A stretch of 64,000 bases of DNA from Aquimarina amphilecti (GCF_900109375.1 NZ_FOAB01000001.1:806001-870000), one strand, 5' to 3'. Shown: positions 26,256 through 36,303, counted from the stretch's first letter. Notes: generated by a model from the letters alone, not told the origin. Numbers and translations: made by a program.

Positions 26256-27560
26256 TCAAGCATTAAATTCATTGATAATTGCTCTTTGTTTACCTGAGTT
26301 TAGCAAAGGGATTTCAGAAACATATTCTAATTTAACCATTGCATCTTCTCCAAGATATTCTTTGAATTCTTCCACAAATTCAATTTCCTTTTCGAACACA
26401 TCATTTTCTATTTTCAATTTAATAAGGTATTGGTTAGCTGTTTTCTGAATAATTTGTCTTTGCTTAACCTCTTTATACTTATTAATCACTAAAAGAATAC
26501 TTGTTGATAATATCTCTCCAGATGTACTACGTATCATATCCATCTTTCTTCCTTCAACTTTGGTCAAAACAGGTTTTGTTATATCATCTTCTTCATAATT
26601 CATAACACCTATATCTCCAGTATCATATCGAATCATTGGGGTGTCAAAATTAAATAAATCTGTAATTACAATTCTTCCTAATACACCAGGTTCCACCCTA
26701 GTATCGCTATTAAAATCTAAAATCTCTACAAAATAACTAGCCCAGTTTATGATGAAATATTCTTTTTGATTAGGTTGTTGAGCAATCATACCATTCTCTG
26801 CATTAGAATACCTAGAGACCATATCTACATCAAAGTATTTCTTCATCAATCTCTTAGTTAACGGATCTAAACGTTCAGACATTCCTATTGCAGATTTTAA
26901 TTTGCAATTTATTGGTTCAGAATTTATTGACTCTAGGTACTTACATATTTTATCAAATGATGATGCATACCCTAGCATTCCTTTATTTGATTTATCTTTC
27001 TTTAGAACATTAACTAAATCTTTAACTGAATCTGGTGATAAATCAAATACGTCAATTGCTGTAATATTTTGAAAAAAGGATGCAAACTTATTTTTCTTCT
27101 TAAACATACTCCAAAAACGTAAATAGAATAGTTTATATCCGATATTAAATCCGCACACTTCAGAAAAGTAAATGATATCAGCGGTGTTTCTAGCCTTTTT
27201 ATTGAGATCTTGATATACAGTAAAAGAAGCACCTGTAGATCCGCTTGTAGACACTCCTATTTTTTTTCTATCCTTATGTTTTTGAGATTGAATTTTTGGA
27301 TAAGAAGATCTTACAATTTCTTTATTTACTACAGGGAAATTCAGAAGGCTCTCTGGATTTATATCCTTATAAAATATAGTGGATGTTACAGCATGTTCTA
27401 ATATATCCTTTAAAAATTCTGATCGCTTATTAAGTACAGTATCATCTAATGGGTTTTCTATAATATTTTTGATATCAAGATAATGTCTTTTTACTTTTCC
27501 TCCAGAAACAAAATCAACTATCCAAAAAGAAATATTCCTAATCTTTTCGTTAACTCTCAT
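26256..27560 (-). CDS. CapK/phenylacetate-CoA ligase-like adenylate-forming protein A
   Basis: 434 residues. STSGSTGASFTVYQD (about 104-118) is the P-loop-like nucleotide-binding motif. GMSERLDP, SRYSNAENGMIAQQ and RYDTGDIGVM are the later ANL-superfamily motifs, and PLLNSGKQR near the C-terminus carries the usual catalytic lysine position. CapK-type proteins occur widely in capsule loci but their reaction is not established; activation of an acyl or amino acid is the usual proposal. It is separated from the second phosphoglycosyl transferase by 257 bp containing a candidate promoter. Confidence 0.8.
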   Translation of the reverse strand: MRVNEKIRNISFWIVDFVSGGKVKRHYLDIKNIIENPLDDTVLNKRSEFLKDILEHAVTSTIFYKDINPESLLNFPVVNKEIVRSSYPKIQSQKHKDRKKIGVSTSGSTGASFTVYQDLNKKARNTADIIYFSEVCGFNIGYKLFYLRFWSMFKKKNKFASFFQNITAIDVFDLSPDSVKDLVNVLKKDKSNKGMLGYASSFDKICKYLESINSEPINCKLKSAIGMSERLDPLTKRLMKKYFDVDMVSRYSNAENGMIAQQPNQKEYFIINWASYFVEILDFNSDTRVEPGVLGRIVITDLFNFDTPMIRYDTGDIGVMNYEEDDITKPVLTKVEGRKMDMIRSTSGEILSTSILLVINKYKEVKQRQIIQKTANQYLIKLKIENDVFEKEIEFVEEFKEYLGEDAMVKLEYVSEIPLLNSGKQRAIINEFNA

Positions 27561-27757
27561 ATTCTCTATTTACTCTTAATAAATAAAGCCCCGAAATAAT
27601 CAAAATCACACTATTGTGCTTAAAAAAAGATGTAACTAAGAATAAAATATATTATGAGTAGTAATATATAATACCTATTTAATTATGACGATGTTATTTA
27701 CTTTTTTTGTTGTGTGTAAAATAAGAAATTGTTTCTAATATCTAAAGAAAAAACAAG

Positions 27758-28912
27758 TTACAATTGTCGATATTCTTCTAAAATTGCATTCCATACATGT
27801 TTCCGTTCATATCGTTGACAAATCAACTCCCTAGCTTTCTGAGATAATTGACTAGCATATCTTTTATCTGAAACAAATTTATTCATTGCTTTATTAAGTG
27901 CTTCAGAACTTTTTACTGGAATAATAGTACCGTTTACATCTTCAGAAACAATTTCATTACATCCATTAATATCAGTAACAATACTTGGTAATCCCATAGA
28001 CCCCGCTTGCATAACAACATTAGGGAAACCCTCTCTATAGCTTGGAAACGCTAAAGCATCAGAAATTGAAAAAAATGGCCTCACGTCATTTTGCCAACCA
28101 ACAGAAATAATATTAGGGTTATTATCAATCTCACTTTCTGTTTCTGGTAATAGAGGATCAAGCTCTCTCTCATATGTTCCTACGAGTAATAATTTTGTTT
28201 CCTTATTTTCAGTATTCAATTTCTTAAATGAGGTGATCAACTCATTGATTCCTTTATCCTTTACAAATCTTCCAACAAATACAAAAACAAAATCATTCTC
28301 ATCAATACTAAGCTCTTTACGTAACTTTGCGTTATCTTGATCGGTATACCTAGAAGGATCAAAATGAGCTGTATCTATGCCATTAGAGCTTCCCTCTCCA
28401 ATTACCTTTAATTTTTTTGCTCGAGTATATTTGTTTTCTAAAATGATATCATTGAGGCCAAAAGAATTAGGATATATCATTGTTGCACAAGCATATGTGA
28501 TTTTTTCTACGGTATCCAACAATAACCTTTTAGAACCTGTGGCTTCTAACAATGGTAACCCAGCAATAGTATGTAATCTATGTTTAACTCCAGCCAATCT
28601 TGCAGCCAACATGGATAATGTTCCGGCTTTAGGAGTATGACTATGAACAATATCAGGTTTTTCTCTTCTAAAAACCTTGTATAGTTTATAAACTGCTTTT
28701 AAATCTTGAATTGGAGTAATTTTACGAGTCATTTCAATAGGAATAACTTCTATCCCTTCCTGTTTAGCTACTCGATCTAAAATATTTTCATCTTTGCTAG
28801 AAACACCTATCACTTCATAATATTGTGACATAAACTTTAGTTGTCCCTGAAGTAATCCTCCTAGAGACCTAGGAACAGTGGTTACGCGAATAATTTTACC
28901 CTTATTTTTCAC
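27758..28912 (-). CDS. GT4-family glycosyltransferase
   Basis: 384 residues, GT-B fold. N-terminal RSLGGLLQGQLKFM, central HTIAGLP (about 118), FVFVGRFVKDKGI (about 210-222) and the donor-site segment SYREGFPNVVMQAG. In that segment the second glutamate of the usual E-x7-E is glutamine. Closest family picture is a WecA/PglA-type retaining transferase acting on a lipid-linked sugar, in the cytoplasm at the membrane. It is the first gene after a candidate promoter at 28942-28949 and would head the 28912-to-17317 transcript. The acceptor is probably the first sugar placed by a PglC-like enzyme. Confidence 0.88.
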   Translation of the reverse strand: MKNKGKIIRVTTVPRSLGGLLQGQLKFMSQYYEVIGVSSKDENILDRVAKQEGIEVIPIEMTRKITPIQDLKAVYKLYKVFRREKPDIVHSHTPKAGTLSMLAARLAGVKHRLHTIAGLPLLEATGSKRLLLDTVEKITYACATMIYPNSFGLNDIILENKYTRAKKLKVIGEGSSNGIDTAHFDPSRYTDQDNAKLRKELSIDENDFVFVFVGRFVKDKGINELITSFKKLNTENKETKLLLVGTYERELDPLLPETESEIDNNPNIISVGWQNDVRPFFSISDALAFPSYREGFPNVVMQAGSMGLPSIVTDINGCNEIVSEDVNGTIIPVKSSEALNKAMNKFVSDKRYASQLSQKARELICQRYERKHVWNAILEEYRQL

Positions 28913-29342
28913 TTGTATATTAAAAATGTATGTTTTCGTTGCAAATATATAGATATAACAAGGGATTAAAGTTTTTATTTATATTCTTTTTTAACATATA
29001 TATTATATATATATTGAAAAATATTTTAGCCCTAAAGATTTAAATCACAACAGAAAAGAAAGAAAAAACTCACAAACACATTCCTTTTATTGGGGAATAA
29101 ACCCATAAAATTTATGACTCAAATACCCTCCACCTGTAATCACATAACTTTTTCTAATTTCAAAACGGATTTTGATGTAGACATTATTAAGAATTATGGT
29201 TTTACCATAATCCTTTAATTGTTTAGTTATCAATTATTTAAGATTTGTAAATTTTAACATATTTTTTCGACATAATACACAATAGTATCGATGAAACTCC
29301 GTTAAAAATGAAATTAAAAACCAGAAACACCCCCCAACCAAA
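28913..29342. other. Divergent intergenic region
   Basis: These 430 bp lie between the GT4 gene (minus) and the beta-helix lipoprotein gene (plus). A minus-strand promoter box is at 28942-28949, and a hairpin ATTATGGT/ACCATAAT (29193-29200 with 29204-29211) is present. I see no clear plus-strand -7 box and no ORF. Confidence 0.5.
28942..28949 (-). promoter_or_regulatory. Candidate promoter of the GT4-headed operon
   Basis: CAAATATA on the plus strand gives TATATTTG on the minus strand, an exact TAnnTTTG -7 box. A start near 28935 would give a leader of about 23 nt before the ATG at 28912. The -33 position has only CTTTAAT. Confidence 0.5.
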
Positions 29343-31325
29343 ATGAAAAAGTTACCCTATTTTCTATTAATTGTATTTGCTATAAGCTTATTTGCTTGTA
29401 GTACGGAGAACATCGAAGATGTAATTTCTGAGGAAGAAGAAGTTATTGATGAAGATGATGATGACCAAGAAGAGGAAGAAGATGATGAGATTATCTCAGA
29501 CACACTATGTGATTTTGATATCTCTAGTTTAGCTGCTAATTCTACAGTAACTATTGATTGTTTATTAGATTTAGAAGGACAAACTATTAATCTGCCACCT
29601 AATATCACATTTGATTTCGATGGTGGTGATATCTTTAATGGTACTCTAGTTTTTTCTGGAGGAACCATTGATGGTAGACTTTTAAACTCTAAATTAGGAA
29701 CCGAAGGTAATGTAAATCTTAAAAACCCAGTATTTAAGTTTACAGCTACTAGATGGGAAAATATTGTTCAAGGACAAACAACATCTGACATCGCTTTGAA
29801 AAACACTGCGGAGTTCGAAAATTTAATGATCCGTATCAAGGAAATGGGCGGAACGACTTTTGAAACTAATGTTTTTGATGCCTTCTTTCAAACTACTATT
29901 GTAACTAGCACAACAGCGGATCAAAATTTTTATGCATCTGTAGAAGCTATTAATGTACCATCTGATTTTCATTTAAAAATGTCAAATAGTACCAATTTGC
30001 GTCAATTTCCTGCTGCAGGAGGTATAGAAAATGGAACCGTAATAGCCGTTAGGGATTCTGACAATGTTACTATATCGGGAGGAAATATAATTGGTGATAG
30101 AAATGATCGTATTTATTCTCCACAAGATGTTGGATTAGAAGGTACTCATCTTCTTCACGTTCACTCGGGAAGAAATGTAACAATAGATGGAGTTAATTTT
30201 ATAGAAGGTTCTAAAGGAGCTATCGCTATTTATTCTTTAGGTTTTAGATTTAACCCTGATTATGTTCCAACCTATGGTGTAAAAGTTATCAATTGTTCTT
30301 TTACAAATATTAGAAGAATGGGGATTGCTCTTACTGATGGTAGTGATATTCTTATTGAAGGAAATACATTTACCAATGTTGGTCAGCCCATGTCTGGATC
30401 TGATGGTGGTGAAGTTGGATATGCTATCAATATAGAAGCATTTAGAACTAGAGATGACAATGGTGTTCTTATGGAAAATGAAAGAGCTTTTGATATTCTT
30501 ATAACTAGAAATACGGAAATTAATAGTAGAGTTGGTTTTACAGCTGCAACTATTGGTCAGGATATTACTATCGATGATAATGATATCGAAACTAGATGTA
30601 TTATTTCATTAGCTTCTGGAACTAAAATAACTAATAACAGATTTAATGCATCTGCAGCTGCTGCCGAAAGGTTCGCCATTTTCGCCGCAGGTAGTCACAG
30701 TGAAACTGTTTTTGATAATGAAATAGCTAATAATAGTATCGTTGGATATGCTATAGGAATTGCTACCGACACTAATGACATTAATGTTCACGACAATACA
30801 ATTACTAATGGGGAAATAGGAATTCAATTAAAAGATACTTCAGATTCTATGTTTCATAATAATATTATTAATGTTAATGGTACAGGGATTAGTGCTACTA
30901 ATACTTTTGTAAACAATACTAGCATCAATGAAAATGAAGTTACGGCTGGTGGATTTCACTTGTTCCTTACAGGATTTAATAATACTACAGAATCTAATGG
31001 ATATACAATTTCTTTGGAAAGAAATAAATTTTTGAATTCTAAAAAGATTACTATCAATAATGCTAATGGTATTACATTTAAGAATAATGAAGTAACGGGT
31101 GGTATTGAATTAGGGACATCTAACAATATCGACATCTCGTCTAATACTAAAATAGATCCTAATGATAGTGATGGAATCAGATTATACGGAACACATTCTG
31201 ATGTTTCTATTACTAATAATAATATCTTAGAACCGTCTGGAGCTGATAGATTTGATTGTATTAATAATAATTCTGATACTCCTAATGCTATTGTATTAAG
31301 CGGTAATACTTGTGCTACTAGATAG
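29343..31325 (+). CDS. Right-handed beta-helix lipoprotein
   Basis: 660 residues. The lipoprotein signal peptide ends in LFACS (Cys about 19). A highly acidic linker (about 28-55, mostly Asp/Glu) follows, then a parallel beta-helix with many N-N-x-I/F turns (VKVINCSFTNI, ILIEGNTFTNV, ITIDDNDIET, NIDISSNTKI, VSITNNNIL). This is the fold of pectin-lyase-like polysaccharide lyases and epimerases. It is the only plus-strand gene in this part of the locus and shares a bidirectional terminator with the next operon. It may act on the exported polymer at the cell surface; the acidic linker suggests surface exposure, as acidic stretches behind the lipid cysteine often mark surface lipoproteins in Bacteroidota. 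No catalytic residues can be assigned. Confidence 0.8.
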   Translation: MKKLPYFLLIVFAISLFACSTENIEDVISEEEEVIDEDDDDQEEEEDDEIISDTLCDFDISSLAANSTVTIDCLLDLEGQTINLPPNITFDFDGGDIFNGTLVFSGGTIDGRLLNSKLGTEGNVNLKNPVFKFTATRWENIVQGQTTSDIALKNTAEFENLMIRIKEMGGTTFETNVFDAFFQTTIVTSTTADQNFYASVEAINVPSDFHLKMSNSTNLRQFPAAGGIENGTVIAVRDSDNVTISGGNIIGDRNDRIYSPQDVGLEGTHLLHVHSGRNVTIDGVNFIEGSKGAIAIYSLGFRFNPDYVPTYGVKVINCSFTNIRRMGIALTDGSDILIEGNTFTNVGQPMSGSDGGEVGYAINIEAFRTRDDNGVLMENERAFDILITRNTEINSRVGFTAATIGQDITIDDNDIETRCIISLASGTKITNNRFNASAAAAERFAIFAAGSHSETVFDNEIANNSIVGYAIGIATDTNDINVHDNTITNGEIGIQLKDTSDSMFHNNIINVNGTGISATNTFVNNTSINENEVTAGGFHLFLTGFNNTTESNGYTISLERNKFLNSKKITINNANGITFKNNEVTGGIELGTSNNIDISSNTKIDPNDSDGIRLYGTHSDVSITNNNILEPSGADRFDCINNNSDTPNAIVLSGNTCATR

Positions 31326-31347
31326 TAGTCAAACAAACTTATTATAA

Positions 31348-31383
31348 CTAAAAAAGGATGTCAAATTTGACATCCTTTTTTAG
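31348..31383. terminator. Bidirectional rho-independent terminator
   Basis: A perfect 36-nt palindrome (31348-31365 with 31366-31383) with A-run and T-run on opposite sides works for both strands. It ends the beta-helix transcript and the long minus-strand operon. The SGNH gene's stop codon lies inside it. Confidence 0.9.
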
Positions 31384-32312
31384 TTATTAAGTTTTTCTTT
31401 AATTATACGTTCAGAAACGAGTTTGGTAAAATACTTAGCTCCAGTATCATTAAGGTGTGATGGATCATGAAACCAATCTAACTTATCCTTAAAATTTTTA
31501 TCATCCAAAAAATTTAATATGGGTACCTCCTCTTTATCTGCTATTTCATTAATCATCCCTAATGATTTATTATTAGAATTTATGTTTCTTAATGTTGGTG
31601 AGATTACAAAAACTAAATCAACATTATTTGATTTCGAATTATTGATAAATTCTTTTAAAGCTAAAACAAAGTTTTCATCAATTTCTTTAACTTGGTCATT
31701 GACCTCCATTAATTTAGAAGTAATGTGATCATTAGTAACTGTTCCATTAAGAGGTCTATAACCTTTATAATCCAATTGAGGAGAGATATAGTACCGAAGT
31801 ATATGAACTATTGTAGAATTCAACAAATATGATTTAAAAAACATTTCTACATCTACAAATTCAGATTTTAGTTTAAATATAGGCCTTAGGTCATCACCAT
31901 ATTCGCTATAATGAGGATGTAAATCATTAAGCCTATCATAAGCTATATCAGAGGAGTACAAAAAATCTTCATCTATATTCAGAATAAACAAATTAGGTTT
32001 CTTACGTTTTAACACCATTTTCTGTAGCGCTAAATGATATAATAATTGTTGTCCTTCGGCGCCAGCATTATATGCAGTAGTGTTTAACTGTTTTTCTAAA
32101 ACCTCAGGTACATAGTGTCTATGTGCATGTGAGCTTCCAAAAATTAGTACTTCTGCTTCTGTTTCATAAATCACAAGATTAGCACGAGCATATTTACCTG
32201 TTTTTTGCAGAAAGAATAAATGATTGCTAACTATCCCAAAAATTACATCTACGATCAAAACAATTATCACAAACTTCATAATCTTTGAAAACGTAGTAAT
32301 ATATCTTTTCAT
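31380..32312 (-). CDS. SGNH-type protein, partner of the second MBOAT
   Basis: 310 residues. A membrane anchor/signal segment (about 12-30) is followed by the nucleophile region VLIFGSSHAHRH (about 55-66) and a C-terminal DPSHLNDTG (Asp about 283, His about 286) supplying the triad. It follows the second MBOAT gene by 10 bp. By analogy with AlgI/AlgJ and DltB/DltD pairs it should be the extracytoplasmic acyltransferase partner. Its sequence is distinct from that of the protein at 16343-17320 outside the catalytic motifs. Confidence 0.72.
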   Translation of the reverse strand: MKRYITTFSKIMKFVIIVLIVDVIFGIVSNHLFFLQKTGKYARANLVIYETEAEVLIFGSSHAHRHYVPEVLEKQLNTTAYNAGAEGQQLLYHLALQKMVLKRKKPNLFILNIDEDFLYSSDIAYDRLNDLHPHYSEYGDDLRPIFKLKSEFVDVEMFFKSYLLNSTIVHILRYYISPQLDYKGYRPLNGTVTNDHITSKLMEVNDQVKEIDENFVLALKEFINNSKSNNVDLVFVISPTLRNINSNNKSLGMINEIADKEEVPILNFLDDKNFKDKLDWFHDPSHLNDTGAKYFTKLVSERIIKEKLNN

Positions 32313-32322
32313 AAATAAATCT

Positions 32323-33738
32323 TTAAAATTGAAAATATATAAATTGACTATGCCCGAAAACTCCTAAATAGAGAATTAAATATATCAATGTAGCATACAT
32401 AAACATGCGTCCTATTTCTTTTTTAGTAAAGAAGTTTATAATTGTAATATTTTGCAAATATTCCCTTTTAAATTCAATGATCACCAACAAAAAGATAGCT
32501 AATACCGCGTACAATGACGCAGCGATATCATCACCACTACCTATATATAGCTTACCTGGTTCAGTAAAAATTTTATTGATAATGTAAAAAGCATCATTAA
32601 CACTATTCGCTCTAAAAAATATCCAAGCAAAACTTATAAAACAAAAAGTACTTATAATATTAAGAATACCTTTCCTTTTCTTACCATTACAAAGTATTTC
32701 TATAATCAAATAAATCCCATTAATAGCGCCCCAGATAACAAACGTCCATTTAGCACCATGCCATAAACCACTTATTAAAAATGTAATAAATAAATTAAAA
32801 AACCACCTGTATCTACCAACACGGTTTCCTCCTAACGGTATATATAAATAATCCCGAAACCAAGTGGATAAGGAAATATGCCATCTATTCCAGAATTCAT
32901 GTATAGAACCCGAAAAATAAGGTCTTCTAAAATTAGTCATCAAATCAAATCCAAAAAGTTTCGCAGTACCAATTGCTATTAAAGAATAACCAGCAAAATC
33001 TCCGTAAATCTGAAAAGCAAATAAAATGGTGGCAAAAATCAAACTAAGACCATCATGATATTCTACATTATTATAAACTGAATTTACATAGATAGCTGTT
33101 CTATCCGCAAGAACTAATTTTAAGAAAAACCCCCAAATAATAAGTTTAATACCATAAGATATAGATTCTTTGGAATACTTCCTTTCTTTCAAAAACTGAG
33201 GAAGCAAATGTGTAGCTCTTTCAATTGGTCCTGCAACTAATTGTGGAAAAAAAGAAACGAAAGCCGCAAATGAAATAAAATCCTTGGTAGGTTTCAACTT
33301 ATCACGATAAACATCAATAGTATATGACATCGTCTGAAAAGTATAGAAAGAAATACCAACCGGAAGAATAATATTTAATGTAGTAACATCCTTAATATCA
33401 TAACCTATAGAATTACATAAATCTACCCAAGAATCAATAAAGAAATGACAATACTTAAAAAAAGATAATACCCCTAAATTAAAAAAGATACTCACTAAAA
33501 GCCATCTTTTTTTTAGTTTATCAGTGTCACAAAGACTTATTCTAATACCAACAAAATAATCCACTAAGGTGCTTAATCCAATTAGAGATAAAAACCTCCA
33601 GTCCCACCAACCGTAAAAAACATAACTTGCTATTAACAATATTACATTTTGAAAACGAATTTTACGCTTTTCGAATAACCAATAAGCAACAAAAACTATT
33701 GGAAGAAAAATTAAAAAATCAAACGAATTGAAATACAT
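32323..33738 (-). CDS. MBOAT O-acyltransferase (AlgI-like), second copy
   Basis: 471 residues, multi-pass. FWNRWHISLSTWFRDYLYIPLGG (segments near 282-304) and the catalytic histidine in ISGLWHGAKWTF (His about 327) are clear. The residue numbering of these motifs is the same as in the MBOAT at 14870-16321, and SFYTFQTMSY and VSFFPQLVAGPIERA are identical between them, so they are paralogues. It most likely O-acylates the polymer or a lipid-linked unit with its SGNH partner. Confidence 0.92.
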   Translation of the reverse strand: MYFNSFDFLIFLPIVFVAYWLFEKRKIRFQNVILLIASYVFYGWWDWRFLSLIGLSTLVDYFVGIRISLCDTDKLKKRWLLVSIFFNLGVLSFFKYCHFFIDSWVDLCNSIGYDIKDVTTLNIILPVGISFYTFQTMSYTIDVYRDKLKPTKDFISFAAFVSFFPQLVAGPIERATHLLPQFLKERKYSKESISYGIKLIIWGFFLKLVLADRTAIYVNSVYNNVEYHDGLSLIFATILFAFQIYGDFAGYSLIAIGTAKLFGFDLMTNFRRPYFSGSIHEFWNRWHISLSTWFRDYLYIPLGGNRVGRYRWFFNLFITFLISGLWHGAKWTFVIWGAINGIYLIIEILCNGKKRKGILNIISTFCFISFAWIFFRANSVNDAFYIINKIFTEPGKLYIGSGDDIAASLYAVLAIFLLVIIEFKREYLQNITIINFFTKKEIGRMFMYATLIYLILYLGVFGHSQFIYFQF

Positions 33739-33754
33739 GATTTAAACAAGTTAT

Positions 33755-35158
33755 CTATATCTCAATTGCAAAATTTCTTTTAACCGCATCAAACTTTCCA
33801 TTTGGTCCTAAAGGAATATCTTCTACAATATTTATTTGATAGTTTATACTTTGTCCCAACCTATCTTGCATATTGTATACTAGTTTTTCTTTCATTTGAT
33901 CATCAAAATTTTGATCAGCAATTAAATTAACTATAATCTCACCCGGACTTTCTTGTATAATTTGACTTTTTACGATTCCTTCTAAGCCTTTATAGGCCGT
34001 ATCCATTCTACCAACATATCCTTTTTCTTTAGTCCAAAGTATATCATCCTCTCTACCTGTCAATTTCTCTATCATGGGCATTACACAACCACAACTACAG
34101 GTTTTTCCTTCTTCAGAGAGTAATACTGTATCCTCTATATTGTATCTAATCAAAGGTGTCTTAAGATTAGTAAAACTTGTAACCACCAATTGAGCTACTT
34201 CACCTGCTTTTGCTTTTTCTCCTTTATTGTTTACAAATTCAAAAACTCCTGAATCTATATTTAGATGTAAGTTCCCTTGAGTACATTCCGTAATAAACGG
34301 ACTTCCTTCGCTAGAAGCGTACTGATTATATACATGACAATTAAACGCTTTCTCAATTTCTAATCTCTGATAATCATACAAAGTTTCTGCAGTTACCGCA
34401 ATTGCTTTTGGAGTAAAATTTAACGTCAAATTATTCTTATTAATAAACCTACTTATAATATAAATAGCGGATGGATACCCATCTAGCAAAATAGGTTTAA
34501 AACGATTTAATTTTTTTACATAATTACCTAAGTTATCATCCGTTAAATGATAAGTAGACATTAATAATTGATTTTCGAAATAGTTATAAACCCAAAATGG
34601 TGGTTTTTTCGAGTCTGGTTTTACAATTAATCTCCCTGAGAATCTCACTTGTTTCACCCTTTTAGTCTCTAAACCAATCGCTTTATGAAATCTTCTCCAT
34701 AAAGCAAAGGATCTATTTATAGATTCCTTATCTAAATAATTAATGGTTGGCGCACCTGATGTTCCACTTGTATAACCAACACCATCAGTATCTCGGTTTT
34801 TATTTACTATTAACTGCGGATTTGTTTTGCGTTCTGACTTGGTAAGTATCGGCATTTTCTGAAGCACATTATAAGGATTTTCTTCTATATCCTTAATTGT
34901 TATACCCAACTTATTCATTTTCTCACTATACCAATCAGAATATTGAAAAGCCTCAGACAACAGGAGTACTAGTTTATTTCTTTGATATGTATTTATTCTA
35001 GAAGTATCCGCATTCCATAAATCAACATATTCCTTTAAAAAAGTATCAAATTCTTTAGTATATCGTTGTTTAGAATTTTGAAAAGCCTTTATGTTAAGTA
35101 ATACAAACTTAAAAGGATAAGGTAAACTGTTATAAATTTTTTCTTGCATCTTTCCCAT
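33755..35158 (-). CDS. CapK/phenylacetate-CoA ligase-like adenylate-forming protein B
   Basis: 467 residues. GVGYTSGTSGAPTINY (about 126-141) is the nucleotide-binding loop. YNQYASSEGSPFITEC and RYNIEDTV are later ANL motifs, and GPNGKFDAVKR near the end holds the catalytic-lysine position. A cysteine-rich CSCGCVMP segment matches the C-x-C-G element seen in many CapK proteins. Reaction not established. It sits between a GT4 gene and the second MBOAT, so the acyl group it activates might feed that MBOAT; this is inference. Confidence 0.82.
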   Translation of the reverse strand: MGKMQEKIYNSLPYPFKFVLLNIKAFQNSKQRYTKEFDTFLKEYVDLWNADTSRINTYQRNKLVLLLSEAFQYSDWYSEKMNKLGITIKDIEENPYNVLQKMPILTKSERKTNPQLIVNKNRDTDGVGYTSGTSGAPTINYLDKESINRSFALWRRFHKAIGLETKRVKQVRFSGRLIVKPDSKKPPFWVYNYFENQLLMSTYHLTDDNLGNYVKKLNRFKPILLDGYPSAIYIISRFINKNNLTLNFTPKAIAVTAETLYDYQRLEIEKAFNCHVYNQYASSEGSPFITECTQGNLHLNIDSGVFEFVNNKGEKAKAGEVAQLVVTSFTNLKTPLIRYNIEDTVLLSEEGKTCSCGCVMPMIEKLTGREDDILWTKEKGYVGRMDTAYKGLEGIVKSQIIQESPGEIIVNLIADQNFDDQMKEKLVYNMQDRLGQSINYQINIVEDIPLGPNGKFDAVKRNFAIEI

Positions 35159-35160
35159 AG

Positions 35161-36303
35161 CTACAGTCCTACTTGTTCTTTATAAAATTCCTGAATCTTT
35201 AAGGTATTAGAAATAATATCGTAATCGCCTTTTATTATTTTTTCTGTATTATTATTCTTTTTGGAAGCATCAACCTCTAATATCTTACTAGCCCAATATT
35301 CGGCTGGTCTTTCAATAGAAAGAAACTCAATATCATTGGTAAGACTTACCTCTGTAGTAATACTATCCGAAGCAAACACTTTAATTCCTGCAGCTTGTGC
35401 CTCAATCAATGTAACCGGCAATCCTTCATAAAAAGACGGAAAAACGAACACATCAAACATTTGAAATAATTCAGGGACGTCTGCTCGTACTCCTAAAAAA
35501 TGCACATTATCATTGACTCCTAAGTTATTAGCTTCTTTTTCCATTACTTTTCTAAGAGGACCATCCCCTATCATAACTAAATCACAATCTGATTTTTCTT
35601 TTAACAAAGCAGCAAAAACACGTAATAGAAATGCATGATTTTTTTGACTTGCAAAACGTCCGACATGACCTATAACTAGACGACTCTGCAAACCAAATTC
35701 TTCTTTGTATTGTTTCGCAACCTCTTTATTATGAGAAAAAACTGCTGTATCGATAGCATTATTCATAGTTGTAAACGAGTTATTTTCTCCAAACAACCAT
35801 TTACCAGCTTTATCCCCACAAGAAAATAAATGCGTAGCATCTTTCTTTACCTTCTTTTTAAGTTGAAGTTTAATTAGCTTCTTAAAAGTTTCTTTTTTAC
35901 TTTCTTTATTAGAGAATAGTGAAGCAAAACTAACATCATCGATAGCAATATGTGCATGTGCTATTCTACAAGGAATATTAAATTCTTTAGCTATTTTTAA
36001 TGGAAAACAACTAAACGTATTTAAATGAGAGTGTACTATTGAATACTCTTTATGTTCACTAAAAAAAGATCTTAACTTTTTATAATAATCTCCTGGAAAA
36101 AGTGGATTGATCGGATCAAATCTATATATCTTACCTCCTAGATTCTCTATTTCTTCATCAAAAGCAGCTTTTTCTTTTCTATGAACTAAAAAATCAAATT
36201 GTATTTTTTCTCTATCAACTTTCCTGTAATAATTCATGATCATAGACTCGGCTCCTCCTCTATTCATGATTGTAAATACTTGCAAAACTCGTATTGCTGC
36301 CAT
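35161..36303 (-). CDS. GT4-family glycosyltransferase
   Basis: 380 residues, GT-B fold. N-terminal VFTIMNRGGAESMIMNYYR is the classical start of EpsF/CapH-type GT4 enzymes. GHVGRFASQKNH (about 217) and PSFYEGLPVTLIEAQAAG carry the donor-binding region with an intact E-x7-E. The gene overlaps the preceding GT2 gene by one base, so it is co-translated. It adds a sugar to the lipid-linked repeat unit in the cytoplasm; donor and linkage cannot be predicted. Confidence 0.9.
   Translation of the reverse strand: MAAIRVLQVFTIMNRGGAESMIMNYYRKVDREKIQFDFLVHRKEKAAFDEEIENLGGKIYRFDPINPLFPGDYYKKLRSFFSEHKEYSIVHSHLNTFSCFPLKIAKEFNIPCRIAHAHIAIDDVSFASLFSNKESKKETFKKLIKLQLKKKVKKDATHLFSCGDKAGKWLFGENNSFTTMNNAIDTAVFSHNKEVAKQYKEEFGLQSRLVIGHVGRFASQKNHAFLLRVFAALLKEKSDCDLVMIGDGPLRKVMEKEANNLGVNDNVHFLGVRADVPELFQMFDVFVFPSFYEGLPVTLIEAQAAGIKVFASDSITTEVSLTNDIEFLSIERPAEYWASKILEVDASKKNNNTEKIIKGDYDIISNTLKIQEFYKEQVGL

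Noticed and set aside
29357-29668. Ser-rich 103-aa frame antisense to the acidic linker of the beta-helix gene
   Set aside because: It is the reverse reading of Asp/Glu codons in a well-supported gene; the serine runs are a by-product.
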